This document shows, one piece after another, positions 32,379 through 40,777 of a stretch of DNA of 43,106 bases (positions are counted from its first letter, which is position 1; each line of letters starts with the position of its first letter). A program made the translations under genes and the position numbers. This DNA is from Oscillospiraceae bacterium (GTDB lineage: Bacteria; Bacillota; Clostridia; Oscillospirales; Oscillospiraceae): assembly GCA_017479425.1 (NCBI GenBank), contig JAFVCD010000021.1:1-43106 (forward strand), in the 5' to 3' direction. The notes below the pieces were generated by a model. The model worked only from the letters and a program-made list of their open reading frames with translations, was not told the origin of the DNA and ran no database searches.

Positions 32379-33857
32379 TTACCTCAGAAAGTCCTTGACT
32401 TCTCCGAGCAGCTCGGTTTTGGGGACGATCTTCGTAAATCTCGCCGTCGCTGTTTTGAGAGCGGCGAGATTCTTCGGCGCGGTCTTTCCCGTCGCGGCGG
32501 AGAGTCTGTCGATAAGCTCGACCCCCGCTCCATTGCCGTTCTCTCCGATAGCCTCAAGGACTGCGGGCGTGAACTTGAAGGGTGAGGCGGTGCTCAGTAC
32601 AACGCAGGTTCGGCCCGAATGAGATTTGCGATATTTTTCAAGCGCGCCGTAGGCGACCGCGGTGTGGGTGTCCATAAGATAGCCCTTTTCGCGCCAGACC
32701 CTGCCGATGACCTCCTTCGTTTCCGCATCGTCAAGGAACTCCGCGGCAAAAGAGGCGCGCAATTTTTCCATAAGCTCTGCCGGAGCGGTGTATTTCCCGT
32801 TCTCCCCGAGCTCCGCCATAAGGCGCGCGACGAGCTTATCATCGCCGGAGAGTAGATACAGCAGGCGCTCGAGATTAGAGGATATGAGAATGTCCATCGA
32901 GGGTGAGATCGTAGTGTAAAACCTGCGGTTGCGGTCATACACGCCGGTATTTATGAAGTCCGTGAGGACGTTGTTCGCGTTCGAGGCGCAGATAAGCCTG
33001 CCGACGGGCAGACCCATCAGCTTTGCGAAGTATCCGGCGAGGATATCGCCGAAGTTGCCGGTCGGCACGCAGAAATCGACCTCTTCACCGTTCTCGATCT
33101 CGCCGGAGGCAACGAGGTCGGCGTAACTCGATATGTAGTATACTATCTGCGGCAGAAGTCTGCCCCAGTTTATCGAGTTTGCCGAGGAGAGGAACCAGCC
33201 CTTCGCATCAAGCTCTTCTCTGAGCTTCTCGTCGGAGAAAATTGTCTTGACGGCGCTCTGCGCGTCATCGAAGTTGCCGGTGATGGCGATAACGCCGACG
33301 TTTTCGCCCTCCTGACTCTGCATCTGGAGCTTCTGAACGTCAGAAACTCCGTCGGATGGGTAGAAAACCATTATTTTCGTGTTCTCAACGTCCTTGAAGC
33401 CCTCGAGCGCCGCCTTTCCGGTATCGCCGGAGGTGGCTACGAGTATGCAGACCTTTTTCGTCTCTCCGGTCTTTTTCATAGCGGCGGTGAGCAGATACGG
33501 CAGCATTTGCAGCGCCATATCCTTAAACGCCGACGTCGGGCCGTGCCACAGCTCGAGAACGTGGGTATTATCACCCACTCTGACGGTCGGCGCGCACTCC
33601 GGGCAGTCGAAGTTATCGCCGTAAGCCTTTGTGCAGAATGCGCCGAGCTCCTCCTCCGTGTAGTCCTCAAGATAGCGGCTCATAATGAGCTTCGCTCTCT
33701 CGGGATAGCTGAGGCGGGCGATATTATCAATATCCTCCTTTGTGAGCGCGGGAACGGAGTCAGGCAGGAAAAGACCGCCCTCGCGGCTCAGTCCGCGGCT
33801 TATCGCCTCCGCTGCGGATACGGAGGTGCTTCTATCTCTTGTGCTGATATATTTCAT
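32379..33857 (-). CDS. thrC: Threonine synthase
   Basis: 492 residues, matching the longer E. coli/yeast-type subgroup. It converts O-phosphohomoserine to threonine using PLP. The N-terminus YISTRDRSTSVSAAEAI and the catalytic motif HGPTSAFKDMALQ with Schiff-base K112 are diagnostic, followed by VATSGDTGKAALEG that binds the phosphate. NSINWGRLLPQIVYY and a C-terminal SPFKF segment are also present. No other threonine genes neighbour it, and its placement after yraN looks incidental. Confidence 0.96.
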   Translation of the reverse strand: MKYISTRDRSTSVSAAEAISRGLSREGGLFLPDSVPALTKEDIDNIARLSYPERAKLIMSRYLEDYTEEELGAFCTKAYGDNFDCPECAPTVRVGDNTHVLELWHGPTSAFKDMALQMLPYLLTAAMKKTGETKKVCILVATSGDTGKAALEGFKDVENTKIMVFYPSDGVSDVQKLQMQSQEGENVGVIAITGNFDDAQSAVKTIFSDEKLREELDAKGWFLSSANSINWGRLLPQIVYYISSYADLVASGEIENGEEVDFCVPTGNFGDILAGYFAKLMGLPVGRLICASNANNVLTDFINTGVYDRNRRFYTTISPSMDILISSNLERLLYLLSGDDKLVARLMAELGENGKYTAPAELMEKLRASFAAEFLDDAETKEVIGRVWREKGYLMDTHTAVAYGALEKYRKSHSGRTCVVLSTASPFKFTPAVLEAIGENGNGAGVELIDRLSAATGKTAPKNLAALKTATARFTKIVPKTELLGEVKDFLR

Positions 33858-33870
33858 AGGGTTTCCTCGC

Positions 33871-34251
33871 TTATCGTATGCCCTCTGTCCAGAAGGCGTT
33901 TTCTATGTGATTTATCTCGGGCTTTTTTGTCATTTCGCCCTCCGGCGCGTAGATCTCTATGACGTCGAAGCGCGGCTGCTTATCCTCGCCGTACTGCGCG
34001 CACCACGACGACGCGGCGGCGATAATACGGCGCTGCTTTGATTTTGTTACAAACTCTCTCGCCTCGCCGTGGGTCGCGTCCTTGCGGGTCTTGACCTCGA
34101 CAAAGGCGACGACGCCGTCCTTCTCCGCGATAACGTCCACCTCGCCGAAGCGCGTGGCGTAGCCCATGCCGAGGATCTTATACTTTTTCTTTCTCAAATA
34201 ATCTGCGGCGAGCGCCTCGCCCCAGCGGCCTATAAGCTTCTTTTCGTTCAA
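33871..34251 (-). CDS. YraN family (UPF0102) endonuclease-like protein
   Basis: 126 residues from a TTG at 34249-34251. No suitable ATG exists in the frame upstream; GAGGA lies 7 bases before the TTG, and the TTGA overlap with the rnhB stop fits coupling. The UPF0102 core is visible: GRWGEALAADYLRKKKYKIL, then FGEVDVIAEKDGVVAFVEVKTRK, carrying the E-x-D-x-V and ExK pattern of the PD-(D/E)XK nuclease fold. Its role is unproven, though DNA repair is suggested by the fold. rnhB-yraN pairing is conserved. Confidence 0.88.
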   Translation of the reverse strand: MNEKKLIGRWGEALAADYLRKKKYKILGMGYATRFGEVDVIAEKDGVVAFVEVKTRKDATHGEAREFVTKSKQRRIIAAASSWCAQYGEDKQPRFDVIEIYAPEGEMTKKPEINHIENAFWTEGIR

Positions 34252-34844
34252 TGCATTTTCCTCAAAAACGTCACGCGGTGCTCAGGACACGGTCCGAGTT
34301 CCCTTATTGCCGCGTAGTGCTCCTTAGTACCGTAGCCCTTGTGCTTGGAGAAGCCGTAGCCCGGGTACTTCTCGTTGAGCTTTTCCATAAGGCGGTCACG
34401 GGTGACCTTGGCGATTATGCTCGCAGCCGCGACCGACGCGCTCTTTCCGTCACCGCCTACGACCGTAATGCTCGGGTATTCGATGCCGGCGTCGCGGTTG
34501 CCGTCGATTATCGCAATATCGAAGCTATGTGAGAGGTTCATCATTGCGCGGTTCATCGCAAGATACGTCGCGTTCAGTATGTTCAGCTCGTCGATCTCAA
34601 GTCTGTCGGCAAAGCCCACGCCGACGGCGACCGCCTTGGCGTATATCTCGTCATACAGCCTGTCCCGCTTTTTCGCGGTGAGCTTTTTTGAATCGTCAAG
34701 TCCCTCGATCTCAAGTCCGAAGGGCAGTATCACCGCGGCGGCGCACACCGGTCCCGCAAGCGGGCCTCTGCCCGCCTCGTCGACGCCGCAGATAAGCTCT
34801 TTTCCATCGGCTCTGAGTGAAGATTCTATCTCCCACATATTCAT
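34248..34844 (-). CDS. rnhB: Ribonuclease HII
   Basis: 198 residues. It removes ribonucleotides from DNA:RNA hybrids and starts ribonucleotide excision repair. The type-2 RNase H signature is GVDEAGRGPLAGPV, with catalytic D22 and E23. Further motifs are DSKKLTAKKR, an IDGNRD block with a catalytic aspartate, and ASIIAKVTRDRLM with the last. It overlaps rbgA by 4 bases and yraN by 4 bases. Confidence 0.97.
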   Translation of the reverse strand: MNMWEIESSLRADGKELICGVDEAGRGPLAGPVCAAAVILPFGLEIEGLDDSKKLTAKKRDRLYDEIYAKAVAVGVGFADRLEIDELNILNATYLAMNRAMMNLSHSFDIAIIDGNRDAGIEYPSITVVGGDGKSASVAAASIIAKVTRDRLMEKLNEKYPGYGFSKHKGYGTKEHYAAIRELGPCPEHRVTFLRKMH

Positions 34845-35698
34845 TCCGGCATCTCCAAAGTCATTCTGCCGAGCTTTCCGGCGCGAAATTCATCGAGGAG
34901 CACGCGCGCCATGCGCTCATAGTCCACCTCGCCGCCGGAAACGATAAAGCCGCGCTTCTTCCCCGCCTTTTCAATGAGGTCAAAGTTCTCCTCGTCGGTA
35001 AAATCTATCTTGTAGCGCTCTCTCAGCGCATCGGGATAGCGGTTTTTCAGAAGCGTTATAAGGTGCGCGCCGAGAGTCTCGACGTCGAGAATATCGTCCT
35101 TGACTGCGCCGGTGAAGGCGAGGTGCTCGCCCACGGTCTTATCCTCAAATTTCGGCCATAGCAGTCCCGGCGTGTCGAGCATTTCGATACCGCCGCCGAT
35201 ATTTATCCACTGCTTGCCGCGAGTAACGCCCGGTCTGTCGGACGCCTCGGCGGCGCGGCGGCCTGCAACGCGGTTTATAAACGAGCTCTTGCCGACGTTC
35301 GGAATGCCGAGGATCATTATTCTGAGAAGCCTTCCGGTCTGACCTCGCTCATTGTAGTAGGCAATCTTATCCTTTAGAAGTTCTCTTACGGCAGGCTGAA
35401 AATCCCTCGTTCCTTTACCGCTCTTAGCGTCGGTTTTTAAAACCGCAAAGCCACTTCTGCGGAAGTGCTCCGCCCAGCGCTCCGAGACGTTCGGGTCGGC
35501 CTGATCGCAGCGGTTCAGAATTATAAGCCGCGGCTTTCCGGCGGTTATGGCGTCGATCTCCGGATTGCGGCTCGAGCGCGGTATTCTCGCGTCCACGACC
35601 TCGCACACGGCGTCGACCATATTGAGGTTTTCCTGCACCATTCTGCGAGCCTTCGCCATGTGACCGGGAAACCATTGTATGTTCAGCTCTTCCGTCAT
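34841..35698 (-). CDS. ylqF: Ribosome biogenesis GTPase YlqF/RbgA
   Basis: 285 residues. RbgA is a circularly permuted GTPase for late 50S assembly. The N-terminal IQWFPGHMAKARR is diagnostic, followed by VVDARIPRSSRNPEI (switch). The G1 GIPNVGKSS comes after G4. The G3 is DTPGLLWPK. The G4 reads NRCD instead of the usual NKxD, a substitution that still keeps the aspartate for guanine recognition. A C-terminal RNA-binding helical domain follows. It overlaps lepB by 4 bases. Confidence 0.96.
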   Translation of the reverse strand: MTEELNIQWFPGHMAKARRMVQENLNMVDAVCEVVDARIPRSSRNPEIDAITAGKPRLIILNRCDQADPNVSERWAEHFRRSGFAVLKTDAKSGKGTRDFQPAVRELLKDKIAYYNERGQTGRLLRIMILGIPNVGKSSFINRVAGRRAAEASDRPGVTRGKQWINIGGGIEMLDTPGLLWPKFEDKTVGEHLAFTGAVKDDILDVETLGAHLITLLKNRYPDALRERYKIDFTDEENFDLIEKAGKKRGFIVSGGEVDYERMARVLLDEFRAGKLGRMTLEMPE

Positions 35699-36279
35699 TT
35701 TACAATTCCAATTCTGTTCCAGTGGCGCTGATTGTCGCCGTCGGATGGTCCGGGCATGAGTATGAAGAACACCTTGCCCACTGTGCAGCGGATATCCACA
35801 AGCCCGATCTCATTGTCGCGGCTGTCCTTGCTGCCGTTGCGATTATCGCCCATGCAGAACATATACCCCTCCGGCACCGTAACGGGGCCGGAAAAGTCCT
35901 CGCGGCGGGTTGTGAGCGTATTCGTATAGTCCTCCTCAAGCGCCTCGCCGTCAACGTAGACGATCCCGGCGTCAAAGTCGATGTCTATCGTCTGCCCTCC
36001 CGTGGCGATCACGCGCTTTACAAGCGGGCCGCGCTTATAGCTCTCGGTCTCAAAGACGATTATATCGCCGTTTTTCGGCGTATAGCCGAGGCTCCAGGCT
36101 ATAACGAGATCGTTATCCTGCAGGGTCTGAAGCATACTCGTGCCGTCGACCCTCACGACCCTTGCAACAAATGTAAATACAAGTATTCCAGCCACCAGCG
36201 CAGAGATTATGCTCTGCACCCAGTCGTATATCTCGCCCTTTACGGTCGATTTTTCCGCAGGGAGCCTTTCTTCCTCCAT
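35695..36279 (-). CDS. lepB: Signal peptidase I
   Basis: 194 residues. One N-terminal membrane span (about 20-40) anchors an extracellular serine/lysine protease that removes signal peptides. The catalytic serine is S48 (GTSMLQTL) and the catalytic lysine is K88 (PLVKRVIA). GDNRNGSKDSR is the conserved box E. There is no second membrane span, typical for Gram-positive SipS-type. It is the first gene after the extended -10 promoter at 36315-36320 and has a GGAGG ribosome-binding site. Confidence 0.96.
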   Translation of the reverse strand: MEEERLPAEKSTVKGEIYDWVQSIISALVAGILVFTFVARVVRVDGTSMLQTLQDNDLVIAWSLGYTPKNGDIIVFETESYKRGPLVKRVIATGGQTIDIDFDAGIVYVDGEALEEDYTNTLTTRREDFSGPVTVPEGYMFCMGDNRNGSKDSRDNEIGLVDIRCTVGKVFFILMPGPSDGDNQRHWNRIGIVK

Positions 36280-36314
36280 GCCGCTCCTCCTCTATTCCTA
36301 AAATACCAGTTTAC

Positions 36315-36323
36315 ATTATAACA
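36315..36323 (-). promoter_or_regulatory. Extended -10 promoter of the lepB operon
   Basis: TGTTATAAT on the minus strand is an extended -10 (TG, one base, TATAAT at plus 36315-36320). The expected -35 position falls in the T-tract of the rplS terminator and is poor, consistent with an extended -10 promoter. Confidence 0.65.
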
Positions 36324-36336
36324 CGGTTTTTAAAAT

Positions 36337-36364
36337 AAAAAAAGAGGCTTTCGCCTCTTTTTTT
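36337..36364 (-). terminator. Terminator of rplS
   Basis: A 12-base-pair stem (36337-36348 and 36353-36364) with a GAAA tetraloop on the minus strand, ending in a run of seven T. It lies 13 bases after the rplS stop. Confidence 0.92.
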
Positions 36365-36377
36365 ATCAGATTGAGAA

Positions 36378-36719
36378 TCAAAGTCTCTCCTTGACCTTTG
36401 CGGCCTTGCCGACGCGATCGCGGAGATAGTAGAGCTTTGCGCGGCGAACCTTTCCTTTGCGGACGGTCTCAATGGAGACGATCGTGGGGGAATGGATCGG
36501 GAAAACCTTCTCGCAGCCGACATTGTAAGAAATGCGGCGAACGGTGATGGTCTCGGTGATACCGCCGTGCTTCTTGGCGATGAGGGTGCCCTCAAAAGCC
36601 TGAGTACGCTCGCGGTTGCCTTCCTTTACGCGGACGGTGACACGGACGGTGTCGCCGACGTTGAGCTCGGGAAGCTCCTTCTTCATATACTGCTCGTTAA
36701 GAGTTTCGACTAAATTCAT
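36378..36719 (-). CDS. rplS: 50S ribosomal protein L19
   Basis: 113 residues from the ATG at 36717-36719, matching L19 length; an upstream in-frame ATG would add 20 residues not found in the family. GGAGG lies 8 bases before this ATG. L19 sits at the 30S-50S interface. Family segments [38 protein letters not shown] and [24 protein letters not shown] are present. It is a single-gene transcript with its own promoter, leader and terminator, and borders the strand switch. Confidence 0.97.
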   Translation of the reverse strand: MNLVETLNEQYMKKELPELNVGDTVRVTVRVKEGNRERTQAFEGTLIAKKHGGITETITVRRISYNVGCEKVFPIHSPTIVSIETVRKGKVRRAKLYYLRDRVGKAAKVKERL

Positions 36720-36743
36720 GCTTATTTCCTCCCTTCCGGTCAA

Positions 36744-36798
36744 GCGTTCTTGCGCTCTTATTCGCAGAGGAACGCCCATTTAGCGGGCAAAACGCCCG
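36744..36798 (-). promoter_or_regulatory. Candidate L19 leader RNA structure
   Basis: The rplS leader of about 90 bases has two stems on the minus strand. First is CGGGC/GCCCG around a 5-base loop (36784-36798). Then GCGTTC/GAACGC (36744-36749 and 36770-36775) encloses a CTCT/AGAG inner pairing. Firmicutes rplS genes are known to carry an autoregulatory L19 leader; I recognise position and hairpins but cannot confirm the consensus by eye. Confidence 0.45.
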
Positions 36799-36810
36799 TG
36801 AAGCTTTGAT

Positions 36811-36839
36811 ATAATAACATAGATATTTTTAAAATGCAA
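36811..36839 (-). promoter_or_regulatory. Sigma-A promoter of rplS
   Basis: A -35 TTGCAT (plus 36834-36839) and a -10 TATTAT (plus 36811-36816) are 17 bases apart on the minus strand. A TG one base before the -10 makes it an extended -10 as well. The strongly A+T-rich surroundings fit a ribosomal-protein promoter. Confidence 0.75.
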
Positions 36840-36847
36840 GAAAATTT

Positions 36848-36876
36848 TTGAAATTTTGTATTTTATGTGTTATACT
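36848..36876 (+). promoter_or_regulatory. Sigma-A promoter of the RluA-family gene
   Basis: TTGAAA (36848-36853), a 17-base spacer and TATACT (36871-36876), with TG one base before the -10. The start would be near 36883, only about 10 bases before the ATG, so the leader is very short. It is back-to-back with the rplS promoter; the -35 boxes lie only 8 bases apart. Confidence 0.7.
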
Positions 36877-36892
36877 CAGCCCGGTGATACGA

Positions 36893-37837
36893 ATGAAAGA
36901 GCTGACAATACGCAAAAATGACGCCGGGCAGCGGCTTGACCGCTTTCTCTCAAAGGCTGTTCCGTTGCTTCCCGAGAGTCTTTTGCAGAAATACATCAGA
37001 ATAAAGCGCGTAAAGCTCAACGGCAAGGGCGCAAAGCGCGATACGCGGCTAAATGAGGGCGATACGCTCTCATTATATATAAATGACGAATTTTTTGAAA
37101 AGCCAACTGAGGACAACGCGTGGCTCAAAATCGGAACGCCGAAGCTAACGATCGTCTACGAGGATGAGAATATCCTCCTTGCCGACAAGAAGCCCGGCGT
37201 ACTCTGTCACGCCGCCGGAGAGTGGGACTTCAACACCCTTATAAACAACATCAAAGCGTATCTTCACGAGAAGGGCGAGTGGGATCCGAAGGCAGAGCAC
37301 AGCTTCGCTCCCTCGCTCTGCAACCGAATCGACCGCAACACCGGCGGAATCGTGATCGCGGCGAAGAATGCCGAGGCGCTTCGCATTATGGACGAAAAGA
37401 TCCGCCTTCGTGAGATAGACAAGCGCTATCTTGCCGCGATACACGGCGTAATGAGTCCGACGAGCGGCACGCTTGAGAACTATATCTGGAAGGACGCCAA
37501 AAACAACCGGGTCTATGTTTCGGATAAGCCCACTAAGGGTGCCAAAACCGCCGCAACGCGCTACCGCACCCTTGCTGTGAAGGGCGGCGACAGCCTTGTT
37601 GAGTGCGAGCTTCTCACCGGCCGCACGCATCAGATACGCGCGCAGTTCTCAAATGCCGGTCATCCTCTTCTCGGCGACGGCAAATACGGCAGGGATAAGG
37701 ATAAGGACGGTCAGCAGCTCTATTCCTACAAGCTCCGGTTCGCGTTTGCAACGGACGCAGGGGTGCTCGACTACCTTAACGGGCGGGAATTTAGTGTCGA
37801 AAAGCCCGATTTTGCCAAAAATTTCTTTGAAAATTGA
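36893..37837 (+). CDS. RluA-family rRNA pseudouridine synthase
   Basis: 314 residues from the ATG at 36893; an earlier in-frame ATG overlaps the promoter -35 and is rejected. The S4 domain lies at about 12-60 (GQRLDRFLSKAV). The catalytic domain has NRIDRNTGGIVIAAKN, where the canonical HRLD histidine is replaced by asparagine but the catalytic aspartate is kept. The C-terminal LLTGRTHQIRAQFSNAGHPLLGDGKYG is diagnostic of RluA/C/D. The exact uridine targets cannot be told. It is the first plus-strand gene. Confidence 0.92.
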   Translation: MKELTIRKNDAGQRLDRFLSKAVPLLPESLLQKYIRIKRVKLNGKGAKRDTRLNEGDTLSLYINDEFFEKPTEDNAWLKIGTPKLTIVYEDENILLADKKPGVLCHAAGEWDFNTLINNIKAYLHEKGEWDPKAEHSFAPSLCNRIDRNTGGIVIAAKNAEALRIMDEKIRLREIDKRYLAAIHGVMSPTSGTLENYIWKDAKNNRVYVSDKPTKGAKTAATRYRTLAVKGGDSLVECELLTGRTHQIRAQFSNAGHPLLGDGKYGRDKDKDGQQLYSYKLRFAFATDAGVLDYLNGREFSVEKPDFAKNFFEN

Positions 37838-37847
37838 AATATTTTAT

Positions 37848-37876
37848 TTGACATTTGACCCCCCAATCTGTATATT
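37848..37876 (+). promoter_or_regulatory. Sigma-A promoter of potABCD
   Basis: A perfect -35 TTGACA (37848-37853), a 17-base spacer and a -10 TATATT (37871-37876). It begins 10 bases after the stop of the preceding pseudouridine synthase gene. No terminator intervenes. Confidence 0.85.
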
Positions 37877-37883
37877 AATGCTA

Positions 37884-37909
37884 TGCTGTTTTTAGCGTTT
37901 TAAACAGCA
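37884..37909 (+). promoter_or_regulatory. Inverted repeat at the potABCD start site, candidate operator
   Basis: TGCTGTTT (37884-37891) and AAACAGCA (37902-37909) form an 8-base perfect inverted repeat with a 10-base spacer, starting 7 bases after the -10. The position fits an operator that blocks promoter clearance, or a leader hairpin. No regulator gene is adjacent. Confidence 0.55.
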
Positions 37910-37939
37910 GAGTATTCGGTGAAAAAAGGTCGATGATAA

Positions 37940-39088
37940 ATGGCAAAAGAACTCATCCGTCTAAAAGACGCGCGTATGGATTTCGACGGCGAAACCATAC
38001 TTGATAACATCAATCTTTATATTAATGATAAGGAATTCCTCACACTACTCGGACCTTCAGGCTGCGGTAAAACCACAACCCTAAGGATAATCGGCGGCTT
38101 TCTTGTGCCTACAAGCGGAGACGTCATTTTCGACGGTGTGAGGATTAATGATGTTCCGCCTCATAAGCGGCAGGTGAACACGGTGTTCCAGAAATACGCC
38201 CTGTTCCCCCATCTCAATGTGTACGAAAACGTAGCATTCGGTCTTAAAATTCCCAAGACCGGTGAGGACGGCAAGAAAATACGTCTTTCAAAGGATGAGA
38301 TCGATTCCCGCGTCCGAGAGATGCTCGAGGTCGTCTCTCTCAAGGGCTTTGAGCACCGCTCGGTGACGAGCCTCTCCGGCGGTCAGCAGCAGCGTGTGGC
38401 GATTGCCCGCGCGCTTGTCAATCGCCCAAAGGTGCTTCTGCTCGATGAGCCGCTCGGCGCTCTGGACCTCAGGCTCCGCAAGGATATGCAGCAGGAGCTG
38501 AGGCGAATCCAGCAGGAAATGGGAATCACCTTTATATATGTAACCCACGATCAGGAGGAGGCGCTCTCCATGTCCGACACCGTCGTAGTCATGGACAGAG
38601 GCCGTATCCAGCAGATCGGCACACCCGAGGATATCTACAACGAGCCGAAGAACGCCTTTGTCGCGGACTTCATCGGTGAATCGAACATCGTCGACGGCAT
38701 TATGCGTGATGACTGCGTAGTGGAGATCTTCAACCGCAAGTTCAAGTGCCTTGACAAGGGCTTTCAGAAGGACGAGGCGGTCGACGTTGTTATCCGCCCC
38801 GAGGACGTTGACATCGTTCCCGAGGCCGAGGGTCAGCTCAAGGGCACGGTCACGCAGGTCACCTTCAAGGGAATGCAGTACGATATCATAGTCGATTTCT
38901 ACGGCTTCAAGTGGCTTATTCAGACCACGGATTTCTGTCCCGTCGACTCCAAAATCGGCATCAAGATCGATCCCGACGGCTTCCACATCATGAAAAAAAG
39001 CGAATACTCCGGTATGTTCGGCGATTACAGCTCCTATTCCGAGGAATACGACGAGATCTCCGACGCCGAGAGCGAGGAAGAGGAATGA
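37940..39088 (+). CDS. potA: Spermidine/putrescine ABC transporter, ATP-binding subunit PotA
   Basis: 382 residues. Walker [10 protein letters not shown] is at 38-46, the Q-loop [12 protein letters not shown] follows, and the signature [15 protein letters not shown] and Walker [13 protein letters not shown] are intact. The C-terminal part is a TOBE-type regulatory domain (about 290-360) ending in an acidic Ser/Tyr/Glu tail. It powers polyamine uptake by PotBC. The stop overlaps the potB start by 4 bases (ATGA). Confidence 0.96.
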   Translation: MAKELIRLKDARMDFDGETILDNINLYINDKEFLTLLGPSGCGKTTTLRIIGGFLVPTSGDVIFDGVRINDVPPHKRQVNTVFQKYALFPHLNVYENVAFGLKIPKTGEDGKKIRLSKDEIDSRVREMLEVVSLKGFEHRSVTSLSGGQQQRVAIARALVNRPKVLLLDEPLGALDLRLRKDMQQELRRIQQEMGITFIYVTHDQEEALSMSDTVVVMDRGRIQQIGTPEDIYNEPKNAFVADFIGESNIVDGIMRDDCVVEIFNRKFKCLDKGFQKDEAVDVVIRPEDVDIVPEAEGQLKGTVTQVTFKGMQYDIIVDFYGFKWLIQTTDFCPVDSKIGIKIDPDGFHIMKKSEYSGMFGDYSSYSEEYDEISDAESEEEE

Positions 39089-39969
39089 ACGGCGAAAGAC
39101 GGCGCACCGCAGCGGTGCTGGCGCCCTACACGGTATGGGCGGCGATATTCATCGTCGTTCCGCTCTTCTTTGTAGCCTACTACGCCTTTACAGATAATTC
39201 CTTCCACTTCACCTTTGACAATATAACCCGCTTCTTCACAGCCACAAGTCAGGTAACAAACGACGCCGGCGTGACGAGCGAGGTTCGGACATATCTCGTT
39301 ATCTTCTGGCGAAGCCTGAAGCTCGCCGTTATATCCACGGCGCTCTGCCTTCTTCTCGGCTATCCGCTGGCTTACATTATGAGCCGCGCCGGTGCGAGAG
39401 CGCAGAAGATAATGATGATTCTCATTATGATACCGATGTGGATGAACTTTCTTATCCGCACCTACGCCTGGATGACGATCCTCCAGGATACCGGTATTCT
39501 GAACGGTTTTCTCACAAGCATAGGCTTAAAGCCTCTGCACATAATAGGAACGGAATCGGCGGTCATCGTCGGAATGGTCTATGACTACTTCCCGTATATG
39601 GTGCTTCCGATCTACTCCATTCTCGCAAAGCTCGACACAAAGCTCATCGACGCAGCGCACGACCTCGGCTGCAATTCTGTGCAGGTTTTGCAGAAGGTCA
39701 TTCTCCCGCTCTCCGTCCCCGGAATACTGAACGGCATCACGATGGTGCTGATCCCTTCAATCTCCACCTTTTATATTTCACAGAAGCTCGGTTCCGGCCG
39801 CTTCTTCCTCATCGGCGACGCTATTGAGGGGCAGTACGTTGCAAACAATCTCCACTTTGCCGCGGCGATGGCGTTCATTCTTATGATAATCCTGCTTGCG
39901 GCGATGGCGCTTCTGAAATATCTCACATCGAGACCCCGGTTCAAAACAGTAAAGGGGGCGGTGAAATGA
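39085..39969 (+). CDS. potB: Spermidine/putrescine ABC transporter permease PotB
   Basis: 294 residues from the ATG at 39085-39087. About six membrane helices are visible, the first starting [23 protein letters not shown]. The permease EAA-like loop appears as [31 protein letters not shown]. This contacts the ATPase subunit. Between helix 1 and 2 lies a longer extracytoplasmic loop, typical for PotB. It overlaps potA and potC by 4 bases each. Confidence 0.95.
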   Translation: MNGERRRTAAVLAPYTVWAAIFIVVPLFFVAYYAFTDNSFHFTFDNITRFFTATSQVTNDAGVTSEVRTYLVIFWRSLKLAVISTALCLLLGYPLAYIMSRAGARAQKIMMILIMIPMWMNFLIRTYAWMTILQDTGILNGFLTSIGLKPLHIIGTESAVIVGMVYDYFPYMVLPIYSILAKLDTKLIDAAHDLGCNSVQVLQKVILPLSVPGILNGITMVLIPSISTFYISQKLGSGRFFLIGDAIEGQYVANNLHFAAAMAFILMIILLAAMALLKYLTSRPRFKTVKGAVK

Positions 39970-40763
39970 AAACAGCTTCCAAAATCTACACGGTTCTCAT
40001 TTTCCTGTTCCTTTTTGCGCCGATTGCGATATTGCTCGTGTTCTCGTTCAATGAGGCAAAGTCGCTCTCGGTTTTCTCCGGCTTCTCGCTTAAATGGTAC
40101 CGCGAGCTGTTCCGCGACGAAGCCACTCTCGCCTCTGTCCGCAATACGCTGCTGCTCGCAGCGCTCGCCATGGTGCTCAGTACCGTTATCGGCACAGCCG
40201 CCGCAGTCGGCATTGAGAAGATGAGATCAAAGTGGCTGAAAAGCACCCTCAGCACCGTTACCGACATTCCCATGACGAATCCGGACATCATAACCGGTAT
40301 CTCCCTTATGCTTATGTTCGTATTTGTCGGCAGGTTTTTCGGACTTGCAAACTCTCTCTCGTTCTGGACAATGCTGCTGAGCCATGTTACCTTCTGCCTG
40401 CCCTACGTTATTTTGCAGGTGCTTCCGAAGCTCCGGCAGATGGACAGCGCTCTGCCTGAGGCGGCGATGGATCTCGGCTGTACGCCGGTAGAGGCGTTTT
40501 TTAAGGTTACGCTTCCCGAGATCATGCCCGGTGTTATTACCGGCGCTATTATGGCGTTTACGATGAGCCTTGATGACTTCGTAATAAGCTATTTTACCTC
40601 CGGCGCGGGCTTCCAGACTCTGCCGATCCGCATCTACAACATGACGAAAAAGACCGTTACGCCGAAGATGTACGCCCTTGCCACTATCATCTTCTTTGTC
40701 ATTCTCGCGCTCCTTCTCATCTCAAACCTCACCGATGATCCGGAGAAAGATAAACACAACTGA
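39966..40763 (+). CDS. potC: Spermidine/putrescine ABC transporter permease PotC
   Basis: 265 residues with about six membrane helices. The N-terminal span YTVLIFLFLFAPIAILLVFSFN and the EAA loop ALPEAAMDLGCTPVEAFFKVTLPEIMPGVITG are clear. SLDDFVISYFTSG is a PotC-type segment near the last helices. It pairs with PotB to form the channel. It starts at an ATGA overlap with potB, and potD follows after 14 bases. Confidence 0.95.
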   Translation: MKTASKIYTVLIFLFLFAPIAILLVFSFNEAKSLSVFSGFSLKWYRELFRDEATLASVRNTLLLAALAMVLSTVIGTAAAVGIEKMRSKWLKSTLSTVTDIPMTNPDIITGISLMLMFVFVGRFFGLANSLSFWTMLLSHVTFCLPYVILQVLPKLRQMDSALPEAAMDLGCTPVEAFFKVTLPEIMPGVITGAIMAFTMSLDDFVISYFTSGAGFQTLPIRIYNMTKKTVTPKMYALATIIFFVILALLLISNLTDDPEKDKHN

Positions 40764-40777
40764 AAGGAAAACCCAAA

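Noticed and set aside
36720-36779. 20-codon extension of rplS
   Set aside because: It overlaps the leader hairpins and ribosome-binding site, and L19 proteins do not have it.
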